This document shows positions 12,101 through 22,255 of a stretch of DNA of 64,000 nucleotides, piece by piece. Made by a program: the position numbers and the translations under genes. The notes under the pieces are model-generated. The model was not told the DNA's origin, ran no database searches, and was given only the letters and a program-made list of their open reading frames with translations. The stretch lies in contig ML769383.1 of the NCBI GenBank assembly GCA_009733575.1, positions 62,001-126,000 on the forward strand, read 5' to 3'. This DNA comes from Gymnopus androsaceus JB14 (Eukaryota; Basidiomycota; Agaricomycetes; Agaricales; Omphalotaceae). How positions within the stretch are numbered: position 1 is the first letter of the stretch; each line of letters opens with the position of its first letter.

Positions 12101-12319
12101 GTTCTTAGGTTAACAGGCGGTGCCGACGCGCCCGTCGTCGTTCCTGCACCGCCGCTTAAACTCGGAGGAGCTTTCAAAACTGCGTTCGATGATGTTCCAG
12201 CTACAGAACCCGGATTTATGTCGTGGAATCGATTATTGGAGATTACATTGAAAATTGGTAGGTTAAGAGCAATTGCTCTAAAGGCCAAATCTGGTCTGAA
12301 TTTGACGGAGAATGGTTAA
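9132..12319 (+). CDS. Candidate telomere shelterin protein, TPP1/Tpz1/Est3-like OB fold
   Basis: Exons start at 9132-9242, 9289-9401 and 9454 onward; later introns fall near 9726-9778, 10015-10077, 10131-10177 and 10344-10403, the last exon then running to the TAA at 12317-12319. The N-terminal about 150 residues read SAWISPYL, then DIWARASDKETIIPIKF, then RLTKRHPAIVTLCQYRV and TAESFLTLECEQV. This order of a Trp-Ile start, a ligand-facing strand and a final hydrophobic strand fits the TPP1/Est3 OB fold, which recruits and activates telomerase. The long tail of about 700 residues is disordered, with an Asp/Glu block, Pro-rich patches and an SQ repeat. The first two junctions were checked for phase. 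A donor at 12258 could join a further open frame ending at 12664. The call is from remembered family motifs and needs a profile search. Confidence 0.55.
11335..11397 (+). repeat. Ser-Gln dipeptide repeat (SQ cluster)
   Basis: Hexanucleotide-like repeats of TCA/TCG plus CAG/CAA encode a run of six or more Ser-Gln pairs, then LQSQSQLQ, within the TPP1-like protein. SQ is the minimal site of ATM/ATR-type kinases, so it may be an SQ cluster domain; it may equally be simple low complexity. Confidence 0.75.
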
Positions 12320-12941
12320 AGTATGATAGACTACATATGTTATCTATAATAGTCTCTTTCTATTGTCGCTCTGAACATAGCCAGATACCACTTACCGGGA
12401 CCGAGCTATACATGCAAGCACACGAGTTGGCTGAAAATCTATCAGATGTCGGGCAGAAGGACCGGAGATGTCAGGCGATCATGGTGCAATGTTTGCCTCG
12501 TTCGTTTGCCTCGTTTTTTTGAGAAACAACGAGAAAGATGGAATGGATATGACTGGAAATCCGACGAAGGAGTACAGGGCTCAGTGGCCCTAATCTCACT
12601 ACATATATTAATTACTGTAGAGTGGCAGCTTGTATGCAGTTCAGACTTTTTATGTACAGTCTAATTTGATGGTTTCGCGTTTCAGCAAATTGGTTACCAT
12701 TTGTGTAGTCAGTTTAGGGCAAATTACCATTTGTAGTCAGTTTTAGGGCAAATTATTTGCAACTCGATTTTGCTCGCAACTTTCTTCTTCCTTTACGTTT
12801 ATACGCTCAACTCCTTCTGTCTCCTGGTGGGTCGCAAACTGAGCGGCCCAGTAGCACAAACTGTCTGCTCAAGTCCATTCTGCAAACCCAGGCCATTCTA
12901 ATCACCCTCGAAACTTACCAAGGAGGGACTCACTTTTTTTC
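12320..12941. other. Intergenic with possible 3' extension of the TPP1-like gene
   Basis: The 622 bp contain an open frame 12446-12664 that could be joined to the upstream gene through a GTAGGT donor at 12258 and an acceptor at 12380, in phase, but its translation is not recognisable. A tandem repeat lies at 12694-12753. The rest, up to 12941, is probably the promoter of the next plus-strand gene. Confidence 0.5.
12694..12753. repeat. Tandem repeat, two 30 bp copies containing TTAGGG
   Basis: Copy 1 (12694-12723) and copy 2 (12724-12753) both run TTACCATTTG, TAGTCAG, TTTAGGGCAAA, differing by a GT insertion and one extra T. Each copy holds one TTAGGG hexamer, the telomere-type motif, but in isolation. 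Confidence 0.75.
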
Positions 12942-15783
12942 ATGATGAGTATCTCTTTTGGTGGCCTGGGGCTCATGTCTATCCGAAGACCCTTCTCGGA
13001 AGTTGTAGGCATCGTCTTGGGCAAAGGGGACATTCAATCCATGCTTTGTCTGGTAGTTTTTTGTATCGTCTTTTTTGTACTTGGTCAGTTGCCATCTCCC
13101 TTTCATTTTCATGCCAACTAATTCTTTTTAGCCTACCTCACCAATCCCTCTGAAAATTCTTTCAGAGCCTATCTTACCGAGCTTTCTTTTCGACAGCATC
13201 TAAGTCGCATCGATGACAACATTGACGACGACGCAGTTGTATCTGAAAAATCTGCACCCAGCCATTTATCTTTTCGAACGGGTTCTACTACTCTCGCTTT
13301 CGACAATCGCTCTCCCTTCCATTTTGCCAATCGTGCCTCGGTTTCTCTACGAACGCCCAAACATGTTTTTCACAGCTTTGGAATTTTTACCATCGCCGCA
13401 ATCATTCCTTTGGCAAAAACAGATCGTGCACTGCAAGATCAACCTGACGCTTCCACAATCTCGGATTCTTGGTTTATCGGCGCTTTTGGAAAATGGTGGA
13501 GGGGTGGTGTACTCGAGGCTTGGTATCAGGACGTTATAGCTCGCTCTGGCGATGAAGAGAGCTTGGAGTTCGGGAATCCTTGGCATGAAAACTCTTGATA
13601 GATTGAACGAGTTGAATGGTGAGTCATTTTTCATCATTCAACTCTTTTTTTTTCCTGTGTTCTTAGCGGGAAATAATAGCTCTGCCAGGACTTCCCTTCT
13701 CTACTCGGAATCTTCCTCCTCACGGTCTTTCTCGAGGGTCGCCTCCAAGGTTACGGAATCGTGAAAAGTCGTCCCAGCGGTCCGGGCCTTTGCCTTCTCG
13801 TAGTTCTTCCCCTCCACCTTTGCCGAAGTCTGCTTCATTGCCCTTACACGCTCCTCGAGCTCCTCAGTCCCCTTCTGAGCGAACTAGTTCGCAGCCGCAG
13901 CCTCATCCCTCTCTCATCTCCCGCGTTTGTTGAACAGCTCACGAAACCTGCTCCCACAACACCCACATCGTTTGATCAATCACCGCGGGTGGTAGAGCTG
14001 CTTCATCAGATATCTCTGTCCAAAACCACTCTCCTGGATCTTCGCGCACAACTAAATGAATCACAGTCTGCTGCATCTCAGTCACATGCTGCACTGCAGA
14101 CCGAACTCGAGTCTTTTCGCGAGCGAAAACGACAGGAGGACGCGGCTAAAAACGATGTCAAGTCTCGCACAAAGACTTTGGAAGATTCTAAACGGGCTGC
14201 TGAAGGCACGAAACGCGATGCAGAAAAGAAGTTACGTGTCGCAGAAAGTGCTCGTGATGATGCTGCTCAGCGAATAGAACATTTGGATCAAGAGATTGTT
14301 CGGCTGCAGAACCGTCTTGCTGATGATAATGCATTTCTGGCTCACTGCCGGGTCAGCAAATCGGAAGCGGAACAGGCTCTTGTCGCTGAGTTGGAGCATA
14401 AGAAGCGGGAAATTAAAGTCGCTGAGGATGTGGTTGCCGCCCTTAGTCTGCGCGCGAGAGAGTTGGAAGAGAAGCTTGCAGAGAAGAGGGAAAGAGTTCA
14501 CCTGATGCGCGCACAAGCTGAAGCTCAGAAACATGAACAAGCCTTGCTTCCCTCCACTGCCATTGAAACCTGGCCTTCCGCTTTCGATTTACCCTTGTCA
14601 ACTGATCACTCTCGATACACGTCGGGCTACACTGAACCTTCGGATACTGTCTCTAGTGACGGTGCATCCATTAGGGAAGAAGTGCATTCGTCTTCAAATC
14701 GACCTTTAAAGCTGACTCTCGACAGGATTTCGAACTTCCATGGAAGTTCAATCCTATCGAGCTCACGTCCTACAGCGCAGGCGGTCCAAGGTTATTTCGA
14801 TCAGCCGATAAATATTGCTGGTGGACGTTCCGTTCCAGCGACATTCTCCCCGTTCGGCGATGAAATGCCTCTGACACCTGCGGTTGTACTATCGCCTTCT
14901 ACGAGTTCTTCCCTCATTTCTTCATCGCTCATTTCGTCTCTGGACAACGTCGATGGGATGTCTCGCTCCTTCCAATCCGAAAGCGACGTCTTCCTGGCGC
15001 GAGACTGGAGAGAAAAGAACGTGCATGGTCGTCATCAGAGCTTGCAGAGGTCCGAAGACAACATAACCTCTACTCCCACCACGGTATCTCCTACTGTCGA
15101 TCGCTTGGAACATGATCCTTTCGAAGTTCGGATCTTCGCCCCTCAGCATGACCGCTTCGGCATATCCAAAGACATCCCTCTCAGGCGCAATAATTCGGAC
15201 CCATTCGCTCCTGGATACCCCAGTGGCGATCTGGAGCTGGCAACTGTCGACAAAACCCACAATCGCCGTTGGTTTTCTCTCTCGACCAAGACCAAGACCA
15301 AAGCCAAGAAAGGTCTCAATCCCGATGCCAAGGTCTTCGACATTACTCGGACACAAGCTAAACAGGTTGTCTCTACCCCTATGGTGACCAGGCGTAAGCA
15401 CACCTGTGTACGATGCGTTGAACCCCAATGGTTTAGGACATACCCTTGTGTCTTCCACGACGACCGATAGCAACTTTCTTCGCGCATTTGCTCCTTCGCC
15501 AGCAGAGCGAGAAGCTTTACAGCGTGCGTTGGGAGGATCCAGTACTAATGGTAGTCTCGAACGTCTTCCGAGTTTGGGAAGCCTGCCTCCCTCTCCTTCT
15601 CATATTCACGCGAGTACGGTTGGCCACTCGTCCCCGCGGTACATCGAGCCAGCCCAGCGTGACCCCGCGGCTATCCCTTCCTGGCTGCAATCGCTTCCCC
15701 GCATCCGAAAGCCCAACTTTAGCCCTTGGGATGACGAGGAATCTCCACAGACTGCTGTAGGAAAAGGGCCTCTCCGATCTTAG
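12942..15783 (+). CDS. Conserved basidiomycete coiled-coil, proline-rich membrane protein
   Basis: Exon 1 (12942-13083) encodes an N-terminus with a membrane segment, MLCLVVFCIVFFVLAYL, joined in phase through intron 13084-13131 to RAYLTELSFRQHLSRIDD and KHVFHSFGIFTIAAIIPLAK. Then come a WWRGG motif, a Pro/Ser-rich stretch (SPPPLPKSASLPLHA), a long coiled coil (about 13990-14540, rich in Glu, Lys, Arg, Ala) and a disordered tail ending at 15783. An intron 13619-13679 (GTGAGT donor) and one at 15394-15436 (GTAAGC donor) are in phase. Two joins are not: conserved-looking sequence changes frame by +1 near 13560-13566 and again near 13905-13935, with no usable intron. I believe this family is shared among agaricomycetes, but its function is unknown. 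The copy may be a pseudogene or carry sequencing errors. Confidence 0.7.
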
Positions 15784-16081
15784 TTGGGAAGGAGTGGGAT
15801 GAAATGTTGTTCATGATCTAGACAGAAAAGGTGGAGAAAATCGCTTGTACATATTGTAGTCGAGGGTGTAGTGTTGGTGTAGGGGGAGACAGCGACCTTG
15901 TTAAATAAGTCTGAAGTGCAATTCGTATAACTTATCTATAACATGAAGCTGGGAGTAAGAACGGACGTACTGTATCTCTTTACGCTCCGCAATGTGGACC
16001 AGGGCAAGAATGCTACGGGCCGGTACACTGAAATGTCAAAGCGTTTTTGATTTTTCGTTCTTCCTTCGCGACCACCATTCA

Positions 16082-17132
16082 ATGGCTAAAGTAAAAGAAA
16101 ACACATCCGCTCCTCCTCCTCCTCCTCCAAAGTCTGACCACTCTTCCGCTAAGAAAGGTATGAGGAATGTTAAAATTCAATGAATCCCGCTCAATAAGTG
16201 GCCCCTTAGCTTCTTCAGCTCCGGTCAAGTACTATCTGATTGCATACAATGTTCTATCCACTATAGGATGGTCTTATATCCTCCTTCTCACTATAATCCA
16301 TGTCCTCAACATTGATGGAAAGTCCTCTTCTGTCAGTTCTGCCACACCGACCGCATCTTTCACCCTTTCTCGGCTGTTTTCCTCCATTCCCTTCTTCAAA
16401 TACAGCCAGAAAATAAATTCGGTTGGTGGCTTGGAGGCAAGATTGCACCCAATTCTTGTTCCTTTCTTCCGACGTGCTACCACGACCTTTGGTCGAGTAG
16501 GTGTTGCTACAACTTGGATCCAGAGCTGTGCTATACTGGAAGTCGTTCACGTTTTGTTGGGCTGGGTCCGCAGTCCTATACAGACCACGGTTATGCAGGT
16601 CGCGAGCCGACTGATTATTGTCTGGGGAATCGTAGAGCAGTTTCCTTCGGTGAGTGGCTGTTAGTTGATTATCTTACATCCAATGTGTCTTAATTCTTTT
16701 CTTAGGTACGGGCAAATCCTCTCTATACTTCGATGGTCTTTGCGTGGTCATTCACGGAAGTCATCCGTTACTCCTACTATGCATGCAACCTCCTTGGTTA
16801 TGAGCCGTCCGTGCTTCTTTACATCCGATACACCACTTTCTACGTGTTATACCCTCTGGGCGCATCTTCGGAAGCGTTTCTCATGTATGCTACGCTTCCA
16901 CCTACCTCTCCAATTCCTAGTTGGCAGTCCTGGGTGTTTGGCATGTGGAAGCCCGCCGATTACATCCGCGGTTTGCTTTTCTTGATTTGGTGGCCAAGTC
17001 AGTGTTTATCCCCAATTCTCTTGTACCCACAGCTCACTTCTTGCAGGTCTTTACATGCTTTATACCCACATGATGAAACAAAGGCGTAAGGTCTTTGGAT
17101 CAGGAAAATTGTCAGCCAAGAAGACAGATTAA
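16082..17132 (+). CDS. PHS1: Very-long-chain 3-hydroxyacyl-CoA dehydratase
   Basis: Four exons (16082-16157, 16210-16649, 16706-16997, 17047-17132) give 297 residues, all joins in phase. The PTPLA/Phs1 family dehydrates 3-hydroxyacyl-CoA in the third step of the ER fatty-acid elongation cycle, supplying sphingolipid acyl chains. Hydrophobic segments include YYLIAYNVLSTIGWSYIL and IIVWGIVEQFPS. The family signature SFTEVIRYSYYACNLLG is followed by YTTFYVLYPLGASSE, which holds the Tyr and Glu known as catalytic in yeast Phs1. The C-terminus is lysine-rich (KLSAKKTD), fitting ER retention. The N-terminal 25 residues are a short proline run and are typical of fungal members. The start at 16082 is the first ATG in frame with the Pro run. 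Confidence 0.93.
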
Positions 17133-17180
17133 TGAGTTTGTACAAATCTAATACAGGACACCATATTTCTACAATTACAG

Positions 17181-19172
17181 TTAGTACCCGTTGTTTATTG
17201 ACTTCGAAAATGATATGCGACCACCACTAGAATAGTCATATGTTGAATACCATGACTTGAGGAATTCGTCTCCTAGAATCCGTCCGGTCAGCCACCAGCG
17301 TGAGTTTCGGAGATTAAGTTCGAAATGGATACCTATGATTGCAAGATTTGGAGGCCATTGCGACTCATCCATCGAGAAAATTCCTGAAAAAAAAAAAAAA
17401 ATTAGACAAACCTAATTCATCATGTAGTTGTATCGCACACACCTCCTACACAATCGCTGAAAAGCACGATTCAGTTGTCTATTCGCCTCGAAAACAATAA
17501 ACATACGATGCATTATACATGGATATTCCTTTTGTAGCACGGTGGTCAATGATTGAATTCGATTCCAGCAAACTGGTACTTACCGAGATTGAAATCCTCC
17601 GGATGTACTAGAAAGGTTTCGTTTCCGAACATGAACGCAATGACACCCTTGTACGAGCAAGGATAGGTGTAGAATCCTGTGAAATAGACATGAGCATAGG
17701 AATGATTACTTCCAAGCATTTAAATACTGTACCAGAACCATACGTTGTACTTGCATCCTTGGAACCAGGAATCTAAATGTTATTAGCGCGTTATTACGAA
17801 TCAAATTTCCAAAACCTCACTTGTGAATAAATCTCCGCTGCAGCAGCTTTGGGAAAGTACAAGTAAGTAGTCCCAGTGTCAATGGCCTAGATACAAGATC
17901 AGAGACGATGATGGCTTTGTGGATAGTGGCTTTACGGAAATCATCGGTTGGTCGAACCAAATACGCTGGCTTGCGATATCGACCGCACTCATTGCCTAAG
18001 TGTAATATAAGTTCTCTAAATCATGGAAGAGCGGCCGTGACTTGCAATAGACCAATACGCCTAAGAAAAATGTGAATCAATTGGAGAACGCATCAGTCGA
18101 AAGAGGTTTGACTGACCCGCTGAGTAACAGGAAACCAGGTTGGAGCCCCAAGTGCCTTCGATGGGTCGTAACATCCCCAGCACATCTATCTCGGAAGTCA
18201 AATCTGATACGAAGGTCGCACAGTCCAGAGACTCGCCTCTGAGCCGGATTCCTGATTGCGAGTTAGGTGTATAGAAAAACATGGCCATTCGACTTTTCGT
18301 TGATTGATCATATTCTCAAAGAGAGTCGGTTTTCGGGATTGAGCAATGGTACCAAACGCCATTCCTAATAAGCCATCATTTGGAGAATCTTGAAAATCTC
18401 CGGATACGCGATAGACGGATCCAAAGGTTTGGCTTTGCACAGTAGTCCCTGCAATAGTTACGGTATCTTCAACCAGCTTCCCATAAACCGATCCAGAACC
18501 CTGGACAATACATGGTGAATTTCCACGTTGAGGGTATTCAATTTGCAACCCACATAAGTTACCGCGAACCTTTGACCCGTATCCACGTATGTCGAGCTCT
18601 GACTCGCATCGTAATGATTATTGGTGCATGTATCACACAAAGATGAGGGGAACCAACAATCGGCTGAACCCGTATCGACGTCGAAAGTCATGCTTTGACC
18701 AGGTGTCCCGATAAGAAGAGACTCCATGTACATTAAATCCTCGTCGTTGTCTATCACGTCAGTCATCTCCTCCGTCAAGAGCACGTTCGACGCGTCAGGC
18801 TGGACAACCTCCTCCATAGCATCAGCTGTATCCGACGCGACATTGTCGAGATAGTTGGACTGCATAAGCATATCGTTCTCTGGTGCAGGAAAAATACCGA
18901 GAAGAATTTCGGGAGCCATCGCCAGGTATTTTTGAGAAACGCTTTGCTGCTCATTACGCTACAAAACATTCCTGGATTTGGAATGGGGCGGAAGTAGACA
19001 GCACGCGACTCACAGCAAAGACAGCATCAAAATCTCCAGCCAAAGCGCGTCGACGTAACAGGGAGCGGCGAGAGATAGGAATGATGTTGGTGAATTCGCG
19101 GGATTGACAATTACTAGAAGAAATCAAGAGCAAGGCGCAAAAAATGACAAAGAAGGCTATCGCGAAATTCAT
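17181..19172 (-). CDS. Secreted or vacuolar aspartic protease (A1, pepsin-like)
   Basis: The start ATG at 19172 opens a signal peptide (MNFAIAFFVIFCALLL). A propeptide with basic residues follows, then the first catalytic motif TFDVDTGSADCWFP (near 18670) and the second, AIDTGTTYLYFPKAAA (near 17870). The C-terminal lobe ends ILGDEFLKSWYSTYD, the usual position of the ILGD block. The TAA-type end is at 17181. About ten introns split the gene, several exons being very short. Both active-site aspartates are present, so it should be active. The exon between the lobes includes a flap-like region with VYRVSGDF. It is one of three minus-strand genes in a row with no sign of cotranscription. Confidence 0.9.
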
Positions 19173-19384
19173 TAGTGATGGGTTCAAGAGAGGTGCACTG
19201 GGCGCTAATTTACGCTTAACCGTTCCAACATTTAATGTTCATAAATTACAAAACTAAAATTACACAGTACTTGTTCGCTCGTTTACTCTGCAAAGCCAAT
19301 ATTAGACACGACGCTTTATCGTGCGCATATATGTACACTCACCATTCATTCGTTACATATCGTTAAATAAGGATACTGATTGAA

Positions 19385-20050
19385 TCAATAGCCATCCCAG
19401 CTTGTCTGCATCTCGATGTTCTCGGCCGGTAGACGAGGGACGCCTAGCGGATGCATAAGCGGGGTGGAGAACTTGGCTGTGACAGGAGACGCAATTGGAG
19501 ACTTGTGGTCGTCCAGGACCGGATTGGCGGTTGAAACGATGTCAGACTTGATGTCTAACTTGTGCCACCTATCCCCCAAAGGGCCTGCTCCCCTTTGGAC
19601 CCTGTTTCTCCAGTGATTAGGCGAACGCTTGCTACGGTAGCGCAAAAGAAGAACGCCCGCAACGACAGCCACGACGAATGCAGCCACAACCCCGCCTGCG
19701 ATGGCTCCGCTGTGGCTGTCACTACTCGCAGCGCTAGCGGTCTCAGTGGCTAGTCCAGCACTTGTAGGCTGCTGTAAACTTGGGGTTTCTAAAGAAGCCA
19801 TTGATAAACCATCCACAGAGATTGCTGGTGGCTCCTCAGGCTGAGGTCCGCCGGGTGTTTCTAATGGAGCCATCGACAAACCGTCTACAGAGATTGCTGA
19901 AGTTGGCTGCTCAAGTCCGGGTGCTTCTGAAGGAGCCATCGATAAACCATCGACAGAGACGGCGTTACTCTGTCGAGCAAGGACACGAGCATTACCAACT
20001 CCAACGGACAACGCGATAACCAAGAAGCAGATCATCACCTTGAACGCCAT
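19385..20050 (-). CDS. Single-pass membrane protein with three Ser-Val-Asp-Gly repeats
   Basis: A single exon encodes 221 residues. Residues 1-22 form a signal peptide (ATG at 20050; the longer frame begins with TTG). Residues 30-97 contain three repeats of about 22 residues built on (V/I)SVDGLSMA followed by an acidic-proline segment. A Ser/Ala-rich stalk leads into the transmembrane helix GAIAGGVVAAFVVAVVAGVL, and a basic cytosolic tail (RYRSKR) of about 80 residues. The glycine-rich helix and serine-rich ectodomain resemble fungal wall-stress sensors and other type I proteins of unknown function, but I cannot place it in a family. The extracellular part is much shorter than in Wsc or Mid2 sensors. 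Confidence 0.75.
   Translation of the reverse strand: MAFKVMICFLVIALSVGVGNARVLARQSNAVSVDGLSMAPSEAPGLEQPTSAISVDGLSMAPLETPGGPQPEEPPAISVDGLSMASLETPSLQQPTSAGLATETASAASSDSHSGAIAGGVVAAFVVAVVAGVLLLRYRSKRSPNHWRNRVQRGAGPLGDRWHKLDIKSDIVSTANPVLDDHKSPIASPVTAKFSTPLMHPLGVPRLPAENIEMQTSWDGY
19760..19963 (-). repeat. Three coding repeats of about 22 residues
   Basis: The repeats cover residues 30-51, 52-75 and 76-97 of the membrane protein. The SVDGLSMA core is identical in copies 1 and 2 through MAP and changes to MAS in copy 3; the spacer (PSEAPGLEQPTS, PLETPGGPQPEEPP, SLETPSLQQPTS) varies more. Confidence 0.85.
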
Positions 20051-20249
20051 AAGGGGGGTTGGGCGAAGGAGGAACTGAACTCGACTCAAGTGTAATCATG
20101 TCATATAGAGATGTACAGAGATAAGGTATCTGTGAATTTCGATTCGGAGTCCCGTTATCATGAGAAGCTACTGGACCGTGTACATTAATTCCTGTCTTTT
20201 CTTTGAAGGCGCCATCTGAACTCACCTAGATTGGTAAGATATATCGTTA

Positions 20250-21759
20250 TCAGGCTATATATGAGAGTATCTTCCAGCAGCAAAGCCCAATCAGTATCAC
20301 CGAGGCGATCGAAACACCGACCATTTCTGCCAAGGTCTGGCGCCACCGTTTGACTAGTAAATGCCCGGTGGTGTAATCAGGAGAAACCGATTCGTCCTCC
20401 CATACCGCCTGCTCCGTTTCCCCTTCGGGCCTGTATTTAGTTTGTCTCATACCTAGCCTTCTTCTCAGCATCATCGCCATCCCGACAGCGTAAACATAAC
20501 GTCTTTTCTCAAGCCAGCCAGGACGCAGAATCTGACCATAAAACTTGGAAAACCCGACCGGGTACGCTTGCAATAGAAGAATTGCTCGAAGGCGTATAGT
20601 CATCCACCAAGAAGTTCGAGGCACACCCAAATGGGTTGCGAGCTCTGCACCCAAAAGAAAGCGGGTTATAGCGCAATTGAACTCGACGCTGCTATGAAGC
20701 GGAGGCTGGTACGCGACTGCCTCGAGCATTGACATAGTAGGTGGTACAAAGCTCTTGTCTTCAAGTTCTTCGTCATCAAGAAACAGGTGGATGGTGGCGG
20801 AGGCTAAGAACTGATCTGCAGCCGTGACATTGGTAAAATGTTCCGACAATGAAGCGGGAGATACGCCCAAGTAAAATCCGACATGGCACCATAAAGCAAG
20901 ATATGCTTCTGCTTCTTCTGGGCTTGGACTTAAGCCAAGTTGGCGTAGAGCCCAAAGTGGTACTGTGGAGAAGGACGCCAGTCTGAGGATAGTGAGTCTG
21001 TCTAATAGATGGATAGGGTGGATCAACCTACGTTCCGTTCATATCCTCTTGATTGATTGGGATATCATTGGGATTGTCGTATTGTGTCGCTCGAGCTCGA
21101 GCAACTCCGTGGAGCATACGCACACGAACAATGGCTTTCCATCCGTCGCCTCCAGGGAGCAGATAAGCAGAACCTTGTTGCTCCGGAATCGGAACCACAC
21201 AACGCATCACTTCTAATACAAACTGGAACGTCTCCAAAAGTCGTCTAAAGATTCTATCTTTGGACGTCTGAGAGGGAGTCTGCTTTGTATTCCGATGAGG
21301 CACAAGATAGGACACTTTGTTCAGGGTTCGTACTATCCGGGGACTATGCGTTGTCAGCAAGCAAAAATGTCAAAAGGGGAAAGTCACCTTGCAAAGCCTC
21401 CCGCCAGGCTGTAGTACAATAGAGCTTGCATGATTTGAGCGGAATGATCAATGAAAAAAGACTGAGCCAACTCGATCTGTTTTTCAGTCGCTCTGATATT
21501 ATCTGGTGGACATTTATGAATGACCTCCCAGAATCGAGTAGTTGCAGATGTGTCTAGTTTCTCTCCTTTCGACGATATACAAGATTCCAACCGCTGAAAT
21601 AGATCCGCTCCTGGAATAAGACCATCGGGAAAGAGCTCCTGTAATGCATCGTCAAGCACAGAATCTCCCTCGTTCCTCCACCTAATATACTCTAAATCCA
21701 CGAATTAGCATGGCAAGCGAGATCAGACTTGCCTCAGAGCTGTTTCTCGGCGTACGCAT
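20250..21759 (-). CDS. mpaB/rubber-oxygenase-type (DUF2236) protein
   Basis: I set the start at 21759 (MRTPRNSSEA), because a GT-AG intron at 21692-21728 then joins in phase to KYIRWRNEGDS. Exons continue with QALLYYSLAGGFASPRIVR, LLETFQFVLEVM, and GDGWKAIVRVRMLHGVARAR, a conserved region of ER-bound oxygenases related to mpaB and latex-clearing protein. The His in MLHGVAR and that in LALWCHVGFYLGV lie where heme or metal ligands sit in this family. The last exon ends with a hydrophobic helix (MVGVSIASVILIGLCC), suggesting membrane anchoring. In known members this domain cleaves or oxidises isoprenoid chains; the substrate here is unknown. Start and first intron are moderately certain. Confidence 0.8.
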
Positions 21760-22255
21760 TGATGATTCCACGTTGCTGAATGGCCAAATACCTGGAACGT
21801 ATCTCCGTCTTTGAGGGACAGAGTGTCGCTCGCGCGTTGAATTACTACTACTTTGACCATTGGAGAGTTGGCAATGTAAGTAGAAAGATGAGGATGATCG
21901 CTTACTTATATAGTGAACACAGCTGAGGTATTCAATATGACACGTGAATAACGCTCCTCAAGCGACTCGGAATTCAAAGTCTTAGTAACAACTTGAACTT
22001 GTACGTGCAAAGGAAAAGGCCAAGATTCAGCAGCTGAGGAGATCGATTCTTTAAGCCGATGTCAAGTAAAAAGAACGCGAGCTCCAGAGAAACATGGTCC
22101 CATGGTCGCCTTCCCAAATTAGTAAGTAGTGACAGAACGCGCTTCCAAATCCGATCGCACTGCTCAACGCGTTACAAACATGGAATTTTCTTTCTTTCTT
22201 CAACTCGCCCACCACAACTATCGCCATTCTTATAATTGGCCCACATTCTTTCAAC
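21760..22255. promoter_or_regulatory. Divergent promoter, mpaB-like and GH16 genes
   Basis: About 500 bp separate divergent starts. A CACGTG box is at 21941-21946 and an ACGCGT box near 22167. TATAATT lies about 28 bp before the GH16 start and may be part of its core promoter. No open frame here looks coding. Roles are inferred. Confidence 0.4.

Noticed and set aside
12446..12664. Open frame after the TPP1-like stop as a separate gene
   Set aside because: No recognisable protein or start context; at best it is an alternative last exon of the upstream gene.
17387..17401. A15 run resembling a retroposon poly(A) tail
   Set aside because: It sits inside an intron of the aspartic protease gene, with no inserted sequence or target duplication around it.
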